Origin: Branchiostoma floridae | Taxonomy: Eukaryota; Chordata; Leptocardii; Amphioxiformes; Branchiostomatidae | Assembly (NCBI RefSeq): GCF_000003815.2 | Contig: NC_049988.1 | Span: 3,697,971-3,761,970, forward strand | Length of the DNA: 64,000 nt | Direction of reading: 5' to 3' | Shown here: in pieces, positions 41,201-53,200 of the stretch | Numbering within the stretch: the first letter of the stretch is position 1 | How the letters are laid out: every line of letters begins with the position of its first letter | Made by a program: the position numbers and the translations under genes | The notes under the pieces: generated by a model | Databases searched by the model: none | What the model was told of the DNA's origin: nothing | What the model saw: only the letters and a program-made list of their open reading frames with translations

Positions 41201-44200
41201 ACAATTCAATGGCCAACATACATGCAATCATGTAAACCTACAGCCAGCAGAAATGTACTATCCCTGGTACATGTAACAAACCAGCCCCCAGGAATGCAAC
41301 CCTTTCAAACATGGGGTCATGCATCTTTTTGTTTGGCATTTATTTCTTACATAAATGTCATTTCCTTACGATAAGTAGTATCTTGATATAAGTAATTTTG
41401 ACATTGACTCACACGTAAGATTTTATGGTTTACTGAGAACAAATTATTGGCTTGTTTGAAATTTATACAGACAATGCCATGTAGAATAAATTTTGCATGA
41501 AATAAATGGTCTCACCAAAACCTTAATTACTGTCAGAAATCATTTTTCTACATCTTCAAAATGACATTGTGTTGTCAGGTCAATTTGTAATGAAGAGTTC
41601 TGTTTCTTTTCTTAGAGTCCTACTTAAAAATAAAGGCACTTCTTTAAAATTTACCTGGTGAACACCTTTTGGAATAATTACACTGATGGCAGCTAAAATG
41701 AACTGGGAGTGGCCAGCTGAAGAACATTAGACTTCAACCATTGTCAATGGTCACTACGCAACAAAATAATGTTAAATATGCAATATTTACTTTGTTTATC
41801 TGGTGGGCATGGTACACAGTACTTGTTCAGACCTGTTTGTGACGCAGCAAAAATTACCTGCTGATCATGCATGATTATCCCAACAACACAACACAACTCC
41901 ACCTTAGATTGTGAAAAATTTCTGTCCAACATGAAAAGAATTAATTTCAAGTATCTCTTTATGTTATGTTATTTACAATATGTGTCAATCATGACTTTGT
42001 TTACATATTCACAAAGTTTGGTGTCAGGTGGTTGGTGGTCAAAGGTACACCTGTTTGTGACACAGAAAGAATTCAGCCAGAGCACAATACGGTTAACAAA
42101 TCCATTGCAAACTGTGACTCCAAGACAGTCTAGCATAAACTTTTAAGGTAAGTCTCTTAATGCCATTATATAGCAAATGCCACTCAGAAGCTTTTCAAGC
42201 TTACCTCATTTATGTGTTCAGTTTAATTTCCTTACTTTAAATGTAAGTCTCCTAATATATACAATAAACACTCATGACCAGGTACCCATTTACGTACTAG
42301 TAAGACAACCATACATGTAAGTAAAAAAAAAAAAACATCTAAAATATATAGATAGAACTTTATTGCTCGACATTTGTACATGGTACAAAGTATGGCAGCG
42401 ACTGTTACACAAGGTACAAAATAGGTGTAGAGAATAAGACTTAATATCCTAATTAACGTAACAAGAAGGGTATATATCACATCTGAAGTATGCATATTGT
42501 GGAGATTACAACTGAGCAACAAATAGCCTCTGTCACACACAAAGCTCAAAATGAAGACATTTTGTCCAACATCAAAGGTACAATCTGTGTGTAATTATTA
42601 TTTTTTTTCTGTACTGGTACCCACCCCTAGGTGTGACTGTTAAACTTTCTGCAGTGCAGTTTTTTAATATTCTGCCAGAGGGTGTTAACTGCAAATGGGG
42701 TGAACTCATCAACTTTGTTTTGAAGAAGTCAACTCAAAGATGATTTGTACATGTACATCTTTCAAATGAGACTGTGCTGCCAAGTGAATTGTTAATGAAG
42801 ACTTCAATTTCCTTAATGATGCTAAAATAGAGAGTTCAGTCTCCAAATTTAAAGACTACAAGGTAATGGAGTGTTAAACTTTATACAATGTACTTAGTCT
42901 GATGGAGGGTTTAAAAAAATGTCATCTTAAAAAAAATTGCAAGCATGCTTAAAAATGATAGTTTGATTGTTTCTGTCTGTTGTTTGATAAGAACTCTGAA
43001 TTGATCATGACTACCACTGCAAAAGAAATTTGAAGAAACTTTGTACCATGCACTTATTGGTAGAAGTTTGTCACCTGTGGTCATTGGTCAAGGTACACAA
43101 TGATGTAACCTCAGTAGCTTGTACTCTGTACATGTCTGTGACGCAGGAAGAATCTAGAAGCTTGGACAAATAATCCTCTCAACAAAACAAGTCCACAGCA
43201 AATTGTGACTTCAAGACAATCTGACCTGTAACCATAAAGGACTGGACTTCAAGTTTAAAGGTATTTGGTCTTTCATAAATAATGTCCTGTTGAGGCATCA
43301 GAGAGGTAACAAGCATTAACTCTTGTACATCAAGACCACCACAGCAAGAACTTACATGTACTTCATGATGAAGTGAGTTTCTAAAAATTCAAAGATTCAA
43401 TTCAAAGTTCTTCTGACTGTATAGTATTAGAAGAAAAGAAAACTTTCATTAATTTTAAATTCATTTTGTGATTATAGTAAATAACAGTAAATAAATATCC
43501 AAAGCAATTTTAGCACAAAAGTTGACAGCACTCAGAGAGTTCTTTGTGTACATATGTCCATTAAAGAGGTCTAATTCAGTTTTTATCCTGAGGCCTAGGT
43601 GTACATGTGCGCATGTTCAGATATCCGGACAACCTTGAGAAGGCCTCAGTAACGCCATTTTCCGTAAGGACACAGCATGTTTAGTCAAGTCTATTGGCTG
43701 GCCCAATTGCCCCTGGCAAGTTAGTGCTGATTTGTCAAGTGCATGTATGTCCTACATGTGCATACGGGTATAATACATTGTACAGTACTGGCCAAATACC
43801 GGGCCAGTGCGATTTTTAAATGGATGCAACTTTTTGGTCAGTTTGTGGGTAGATATCAATTCACTAGCCTGACTACATGTAAATCACACTCCCAGTGGCT
43901 TGCACCCAATTGCAACAAAAGGGCAGCCCTGAATGTTTGTCAAATGCCCACAAACTAGTTAAAGATGCTTCTCCAAGACATTAGATAAGTGTAGATCTTG
44001 TAACTTAAAGCTGGTTTGAAAGTAAATCAGAAATGATTAAAGTAAATTGTACATCTTTCAAATGACTGTGCTGCCAGGTGGATTGAATTGAGTTCCATTT
44101 CCTCCATGATGCTAAAATCTAGAGATAAGTCTTCAACTTTAAAGACTTAGTCTATAAGTTAAATGGAGCGTTTCTACGCTGTAAAAAATGTCAGTGACAC

Positions 44201-47200
44201 CTTTCAAAAACAACAAATTTCAAAGCATGCTGAAAAATGATCGTTGATTGTTTCTGTTTGTTCTGTAATAAGACATCAGAATCGACTACCACTGCAGCTG
44301 ACAAAGTTAATCTTCAACCATTTAGTCATCAAAACTTTGTACCATGCACTTATTGGTTAAAGTTTGTCAGGTGGTCATTGGTCAAGGTACACAATGACAA
44401 AAGCTCATCAGTAGCTTGTCTGTACATGTCTGTGATGCAGGAAAAATCAAGAAGCTTGGTCATGTACTGTAATCTTTCAGCAAAACAAGTCCATAGCGAA
44501 TTGTGACTTCATGACATTCTGTCCAACTTAAAGGACAAGGGTAAGTCTGATGATAATAATGCTCTCAAACTTAAATGCACCGGAGAGGCAATATATTATC
44601 TTCAAGTTGGTTGCATTCAGGTACAAAAATATACGCTAAGACCACCACATCAAGAAATGGTGTTACCGAGGCCTTCTCAATATTGTCATCTGAACATGTA
44701 TACCTACACCCCAGGATTGCTGACACCATGACAGCGTTACACCTTCTAGTGGGTGCAGACATCACTTTCAAGGCATAAGCCTTAGGGCAGATATCAAACT
44801 TAGGGCTGTCCATAGGAAAGCATGACTGTTAAACTAGAGAGGCAACATTTTCGCGAAAATGCAAAATGTTTCCCGGCGGTTTTAATTAAGGGTCACTATA
44901 GCTAGTCGACCGCTAAATTTTCATTGTAGCAACTTTTTGATTTCACAAATCCACCTCCGTCACCCCCTCCCTCTTACCGCGGCACTAATTACTACTATGA
45001 TCGTACATTCACAAGCAAGCTGTTTCTTTAAAAAAAAATGCAGAACATAAAAAGTCTGAAATGCAGGTTTTGATGTTGTAGTCGCAAGACAAATTAGTAT
45101 TGTTATATCAAATGTATATTTCTACTAAAAGGAAAAAAAAGACAACTGTCTATCTCCTTGGATTCGAACCCGGGTCGATCCAGCAACAAAAGCGTACGAA
45201 TCAAATACTCTGCCATTTCGGCCACTAGCCGCACAACTACATTCGGGATTTTTTAACAGGTATACAAACAAATTGCAACAGGTCCGTTCATAATTTCCAA
45301 GGTCCAATTTTCTGAAGATAAATGTTTTTGTGTGAAAAGTTAGTGATCTCGTTCGTTCCATAGCGGGCAACTTCTTCCTAGAGCGCCTGCTTGGTTTGCT
45401 GGAAGGCATGGCCGATTGGCTGACGCCCGAGGTTTTCGCTGCCATAATGAAAACAATGCCGAGTTCCATTTTGTGTCCTTTGCGTTGATAGGTTCAATTC
45501 TGACGTATCCCCAAGAAAGCCAGATTTTAGCCAATCAAAAAGCTGGAAACGTAGACTGCATGTTAAATCTTCCATTTTTTCTGAGTTTTGATTGGTCTGG
45601 TTGGAATATGCAAATATCTGTACAGATGCTATATGTTTCTCCTTCGGGAAACATAAATATGCGATTGGCTCAAACTCTGAGGAATGCAGCTCTATGAAAA
45701 AAAACTCACCTCTGATCCCAGTTTTCTCCTGATACCACCCAATGGCATACAACAACTAAAATCCTTCCGCACGCCACCTAAATTGCCAAACTGAGCAAAT
45801 TTTGACCACAATGGGAAAGCTTAGACCCTACCTGTTCCTTCTACATGTAACACAAAAATTCTCCAACATTACGCAAACAGGTCACACGGCCCATTGCGTG
45901 ATAGAACTCGATGCAAAAAATTGGGGAGGTATGGGCCTACACTAAAGCTATCACTAGGGGTGGGTACCGAATTAAGGTCCGGGTTCAGAGGATCAGGTCA
46001 AGGAACCTGGAACAATTGTTTGTAAATTGCCAATGGGTGAAACTCAAAACAATGGCGCATTTTGCCACAAGGAATGTGTTTGCTTGAGTATCCTATCTTC
46101 ACATAAATAATGCTAACTGCCTAGTCTGACTGTAGAAGCTTGGTAAAAATGACAGTGACAACTCTCCTCTACTTTGCTCTTGTTATTTTCTTGGAACTAA
46201 AAGCCTCAAAACATGTGAATGCCTGCTGCTGTATTCAGTCTGTATAATTCTTTTTCTATTAAATCGGTCCAACGTCCGGTCAATTGAATTTTTTCAGCGG
46301 GTTTGCATGGGGGGTCCTGACAACGCTTTACGCTAAATTCAGAAAGGTCGGCAACGTTTTACGCTAAATTCGGAAAGGTCGGCAACGCTTTATGCTAAAT
46401 TCCAGAAGGCTGGCAACACTCGGCAACATACAGAGGCAGCAGCAAATTTTGGATTTTGGGCGAAATATTGCTCATATACGGCATGACAATCCACAGGGTT
46501 CCGGGGGCTTGCTGAGCAGCTCCTTGAAATTTTGAGTCTGTCTGAAACTCTATTTCCTGCACTTTGAGGGGAAAACTTTGCTGACAGACAAAGCTAAGTT
46601 TAATGGCATATTTAGTAAGATGTCCAAGGGTTTCGGCCTCAGCAACTCTTTGTACCTTTTTGAGGATGACATGTGCACAAGTGAGGTCCAGGGCAATTTT
46701 GAAATCCCAACCCTCTGAAACACCATTTCCTGAGTTTTTCTGGGCAAAATTTTGCTGGCTATCATAAAGCTAAATAGAATGACATTTCTATATACGCCCC
46801 ACTTTATCCTACCCGAAACGTATTTCAGCATCTGGAGCGCCGGATTGGGCGAGGAGTCGCAAGGAGGCCTAGGAAAATTTTTAAATCTTTCTCCTCTAAA
46901 ATGCTGTTTCCAGCATTATCATGGGCTAATTTTGCTGGCAGACTTAGCTAAGTTCAATTACATTTCCATTATAAAAAAAAGACTTCTGAGGGCGATGCCC
47001 ACCTAGTAGACATATTTTCAACATGTCGATGGCCGAAGGCAAAAGGTATCCCAAGCGAGGTATGGTGAAGTTTTGAAATCTTGTCCATCTCAAACCCTAT
47101 TTCCTGTACATGTATTTTGAGGGAGGAATTAGCTGTAGCAGTTAGACTACGCTAAAACTTACGAAAATCAATTACGATTTACGGAACATTTTTAGGCTTG

Positions 47201-50200
47201 ATTACGTTTTACTGGGACATTTTAGGCTCAATTACCCTTTACATCAAATGTACTGGCTACGGTTTACGGTAAATTTTCCCACTCTCACTACGAATTACAT
47301 AAAATGAAATGGCCTCCCTACGAATTACGAGAAATTAAAAAGGCTACCCTGGATATCAGAGTACAACTTAGCCGGCTAAAAGGCGTATGTCGCCGGGCCG
47401 GCTAATTCGATTTACGGGGCTATGTTGCTAGCGGCCCGGGAAAGAACTGTAGCCGCGAGCGCTGTTCTCTGGATACTGCGCGGGGCATATGTCGCCGGGT
47501 CGGCTAATTCGATTTACGGGGCTATGTTGCTAGCGGCCTGGGAAAGAACCGTAGCCGCGAGCGCTGTTCTCTGGATACCAGGGTATAAAAAGGCCTGCCC
47601 ACGCCTTCCGGAAAAAAGCATGCAGGCCCTTTTTTCAGGTTGTTTTTCTGGACCGGTCCAACAAGAAAAAAAAACGGTTTTGTACTGGTATAGCTATCAC
47701 CATTCTCCGCTATAGCGATGGTCAGGTTAGGGGTCTTTTACCCAGCCCCATCTGTCAAGCATCCGCCTGTTCCTGTTAGCAGGTACAATCTTATTAATCT
47801 TTAGCTGTTTTTGAGTTTTCTCTGCCACTGTAAAATCCTGGGTAATAGTACTAAATTACTATGCTCTAATGAACTGGGTGGGCGGGCTACACTCTCAGCA
47901 CTACTTAGAGATGGAGGCAAACTCCTGTTCCATTATAAGACTATTGCAACATGTGACATCGGTAACTAAGAAACAGATTGAAGAATATAATTTTGTTAAA
48001 TAAACATCATGCACGTAAAGACCTGTTTGACATAATCAATGAGAAAATGCTAATTCCATTGTACAGTCTGTGGTAGATGATGAGAATTTCATATTTGTGG
48101 CATTGGAAGTTATGAACAGGTGAAGATCACTTAACATTAATTATGCAAATGAAACCTCATTTGCAAATGATGACCTGATTTGCACAAATTATCAGAAAAT
48201 GTAAAAGCATTATTTTTTTAACATAGATGCATACAATCATATACATTTCTTATTTAGGTGGAGATGATTAATTAAAATATAATCAATGCAAATTAGGGTC
48301 TTATTTGCATAATAGATGACAAAAAAACACAATTGATACATCAGTTGTAACGGTTAAAATCATTCGGTGAAGGTATGTGGTCGTGGAACTCTAGTTACAG
48401 CTTCATTTTTGTTGACCAACAGAAACCAGGAAGCAACGGCCAAAAGATGTAAGCTCCAGTGGTTCGGCCATGTGACACACCACGACAACATGTCTAACAC
48501 TTCTGCAGAGCACTGTGGGAGGAGGTAGACTTCAGTCAAAGTCCTTGATTCAGAGCCAGAATTCTTTGGAAGAGGAGTGAAGCTCAGGCTGTGTACATCC
48601 GCGCCCACTGTCCATCGCTGAATAGAGACGGGGGGCGACACAGGTTACATTGTATCTGCGCATTTACAACCCTCTGCTGCAGTCACATGTCTCTAAGTCT
48701 AACGTCACGTTCCGGAAGCTTCAACAGAAGGGTTCATTCCGTGAACAAGGCTAACGGAGTCGGCTGAAAATCTGGGGTAAGCTATCCCAATCATGAATTT
48801 CAGTGTTGGTTAGTTAAAGTAAAGTTTATCCATAATTCAAAAAGGGAATAAGGCGAGTCAAGAAATGCAGATCTAGACTTGTCTTGTGTTCACTGGGCTA
48901 TCAGCAAAATGATAGTCTTGTGGTTCAGAATGTAAATAACAATGACAGCCATCTTATATTTCTAAATGAATTGTCTCTGTTATAAGTATTCATCAAATAT
49001 TAGTGGGGGTTCAGAATGTAAATTCCAATGACAGCCATCTTATATTTTTAAATGAGTTGTCTCTGTTTCTGCGTAATATAACCGGCTGCTGCCTCGCCGC
49101 GTGCTTGCGAAGCTGGTGTGTTATGTGGGAGGGCGGTTATACCGGCTATATAAATACAGAAATTTCCCTGGTATGCACACTTCAAACACGGATGTGTTCA
49201 ACAAATTCTTACAAGGACAGCAAGACAACAGAATACAACAACATGAAACATTTTCAGTTCTTATTTGGGCAGGCTAGCACGTCATGGAAAGAACATACAA
49301 TCATGTACATTTGTATACCATATGCCGGATCTGAAGATAATGGTACCACATGCTCAGAATGATAATTCAACAGCAATCTTCAATTTCTGTTGCTTCAGCT
49401 TGTTCTGTTTTGTTGCTTCTGTTTGCTTCAACATTTCCCCCTACTTATGTGTACACTGTCTTGTCCTTTAATCCATACATGTAGGTCAACATGGGACAGA
49501 AACTACAGCACATGCTGTTCTTCTTCTTCCTCATCATCCTGAGAGAAGCAGCCACGACAGAGGACTTCTGCAGCTGTTCATCTGACACATCCTGCAGCTG
49601 TGAAAATATGCAACTTACCAGTGTTCCCCAGAACCTAAATGCATCCATAACCGAATTGTACCTGGGACACAATCTAATCACAAATATAAGTCAGTCAGAC
49701 TTGTCAAGGTACAAGAATTTAAGAATCTTAGACCTACAAGATAACCGTATCTCATCAATAGATGATCAGACATTTTACTACCAGTCCAACCTAACCAGCT
49801 TGTATCTTTCCAAGAACCAGTTGACCACCCTCACAGATGACTTATTGCTTATGGGACTTGGTAACCTGGAGTACCTTGACCTGTCCAGGAATAACATTAC
49901 TAGTATTGGAGAAGGAACTTTCACTCCAGCTCCAAAACTGCAACACTTGTACATGCAACAAAACAACTTGACATCCATCCCCAAGTCTGTCTTTGATGGT
50001 CTGAATTATCTTCAGTACTTGTGGGTTAATGACAATCACATAAATGCTATCCCGCCTAACACTTTTGCTAATCTCCCATTGCTTGTAGAGCTGCATCTTT
50101 ATAACAATGAGATTAGCAACATTCCACAGAGGGCATTTGTTGACCTACCCCAGCTACAACAATTGTCCCTCTACTCAAACAAGATTGTAAGCCTTCAGTC

Positions 50201-53200
50201 TGGGGCCTTTCTAACCTTACCGCAACTCCTGTGCCTACGACTGGATGACAACAAGCTTTACACAATCAGATCTGATTCGTTTAGAGGCCTGGGTAACTTA
50301 CTGGAGCTCCAGCTACAGAACAATCAATTCCCTAATGTTCCAACTGCACTTAATCAGTTTCCAAAACTTACTAATTTGTACTTGAGCAACAACAGTATCA
50401 CTGACATACCTGACCATGCATTCTCAATCCTGCCTGAACTGTCCATTCTTCACCTCGATACAAACAAAATTTCAACTCTTTCCATGACAGCTTTCAAAGG
50501 ATTGACCCAACTGAACACACTTTACCTCAATGATAACTACCTGAAGGAGATTCCTGAGTATCTGTTTGTTGAACTGTCCAACCTTCATGATCTTAGGCTA
50601 CATAACAATATCATCTCACGCATTTTCGATCACAGCTTCACAGGCATATCCAGTCTCTCTTTCCTTTCCTTGTCTAAGAATAGCATCAAGTCTTTTCCTA
50701 TTGAAGCTTTGTCACAGATTTCATCCATTTCTCAGCTTGATCTTCAGAGCAACCTAATGCAGGTCCTTCCAATGTCATCTTACAGATTTCTGTCAGCAAT
50801 TTCTACAATCGACATTGACCACAACCCCTGGAACTGTGATTGTAGGGTGATTCCCTTCAGGCTAATCATGACTGGGTCACATTCGTTTGAAAATCAAATC
50901 ACATGTCAGGAGCCTAGCAGCTTTCATGGCCAAAAACTCAATGAGATCAATCCTGAAGATCTGATCTGTGAAAAGCCCAGAATTGTGAGGTTTAGTATTA
51001 CAAAGCATGCTAATAATAACACACTGTTTCAGGGGCAAAAACTCGATTTGGTCTGTGAAGCTTCAGGAATCCCTAAACCTTACATCACAGTCGTTATGCC
51101 GTCTGGACAGAATGCAACTGTTGAGTCTATTGGGAGGGTGACTATGGATATGGAAGGTCACATCACTATACCTGATGTTACGACAGCCGATTCTGGTCAG
51201 TACATCTGTATTGCGGGAAATAATGATGGCTATACATTTGCCACAGTGACAGTTACAGTCACTGTGTCACAAGTAACTACACAACCACTTACACCAACCA
51301 CAATCGCTCATACTTCAGAACCCAGCAGCGATCACACAACACCAACCACAATCACTCATACTTCAGAAACCATCAGTAATCACACATGTGTTGACCCTTC
51401 TCTAAAACCTTCTAGTGACCAACCTGAACGTGCTCTAATGTCTAAAGACATTATTATAATAATAATTTTTATTTCGTGCACTTTTTTTGCCACAGTAATT
51501 GCTGGAATTCTTATTTCTTTCTTTTTCAGTTGGGTAAAAAAACTATGTACAAGACGTGGAACTAAGCACTACAATCATCTTGAATTAACTGAATTTCCCT
51601 CCCCAAACCCCCAAGCCCCTTCACCATATGGTGCTGGTAACACAGCAGGTGCCAAAACTGGCCCCTCCTCAAACCTCCAAGTTCCTTCACCACATGGTGC
51701 TGGTAACACAGCAGGTGCCAATACTGGCCCCTCCTCAAACCTCCAAGCCCTTTCACCACATGGTGCTGGTAACACAGCAGGTGCCAATACTGGCCCCTCC
51801 TCAAACCTCCAAGCCCTTTCACCACATGGTGCTGGTAACACAGCAGGTGCCAATACTGGCCCCTCCTCAAACCTCCAAGCCCTTTCACCACATGGTGCTG
51901 GTAACACAGCAGGTGCCAATACTGGCCCCTCCCCTAACCTCCAAGTTCCTTCACCACATGGTGCTGGTAACACAGCAGGTGCCAATACTGGCCCCTCCTC
52001 AAACCTCCAAGCCCTTTCACCACATGGTGCTGGTAACACAGCAGGTGCCAATACTGGCCCCTCCTCAAACCTCCAAGCCCTTTCACCACATGGTGCTGGT
52101 AACACAGCAGGTGCCAATACTGGCCCCTCCCCAAACCTCCAAGCCCCTTCACCTGCACATGGTGCTGGTAACACATCAGGTGCTAATACTGGCCCCTCCC
52201 CAAACCCCCAAGTCCCTTCACCACATGGTGTTGGTAACACAGCAGGTGCCAATACTGGACTTCTCAGCCTTGATCCCCAAGTCCCTTCACCACATGGTGC
52301 TGGTAACACAATTTCAGGTGCTAATACTGGCCCCTCCCCAAACCTCCAAGTTCCAGCTGGTAACACATCAGGTGCTAATACTGGCCCCTCCCCAAACATG
52401 GGCTATATTGTTCCTTCACCACATGGTGCTGGTAACACATCAGGTGCCAATACTGGCCCCTCCCCATACATGGGCTATATTGTTCCTTCACCACATGGTG
52501 CTGGTTACACATCAGGTGCTAATACTGGCCCCTCCCCAAACATGGGCTATATTGTTCCTTCACCACATGGTGCTGGTAACACATCAGGTGCCAATACTGG
52601 CCCCTCCCCATACATGGGCTATATTGTTCCTTCACCACATGGTGCTGGTTACACATCAGGTGCTAATACTGGCCCCTCCCCAAACATGGGCTATATTGTT
52701 CCTTCACCACATGGTGCTGGTAACATATCAGGTGCCAATACCGGACTTCGGGCCAACCAAACCCATTCCCAAGGTCCTTCACCACCGGGTGATGATGTAA
52801 CTGCCACCAATCATCATAGTTGTTCCATAACAAACCCCACAAGTAGTGATAATGATCACCGCACATCAAGCCAGAATACTGGTTTCTCAGACAATTTTAC
52901 AATCAGCCATCATTATCCACAAAATACTATGAGTATTGACCCCTCAAATGACACAGTCCCTAAGACACTGAGTGATTCACAGACTGATAGTGGTTTTTCA
53001 GGCAGCCACTTTCCAGTTCCTTCACCACATGGTGCTGGTAACACACCAGGTGCCAATTTTGGTAGACTTACACTTACAACTGGTGATGATAACGAAACAC
53101 CACATGCAAATAGGGGTTTCTCAGACAATTTTGACCCTCCAGTTTCTGCACCATCTAGTAGTGGTGATGACCACACATCAGGTGCAAGTCCTGGTCCATC

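Larger units (their letters stand above)
40416..49490. other. Intergenic stretch between LRR-Ig genes 2 and 3
   Basis: 9.1 kb in ABCB8 intron 2 containing an assembly gap, four leader cassettes (two in a local tandem duplication), a large inverted repeat, a tRNA-like piece, two large unclassified repeats and a retroelement remnant. An ATTAAA near 40611 may serve as poly(A) signal for LRR-Ig gene 2. No other gene seen. Confidence 0.75.

Noticed and set aside
40704-41276. ORFs of 128-175 residues across the N region
   Set aside because: They only exist because N is translated as X.
45156-45234. Functional tRNA gene
   Set aside because: Box B is good but the acceptor stem and D-arm do not fold properly and the segment lies within a dispersed repeat.
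51575-52800. Long ORFs on both strands (274 and 390 residues) over the LRR-Ig 3 tail
   Set aside because: Repeat shadows of a 66/72-bp unit. The real frame is fixed by the LRR, Ig and TM domains.
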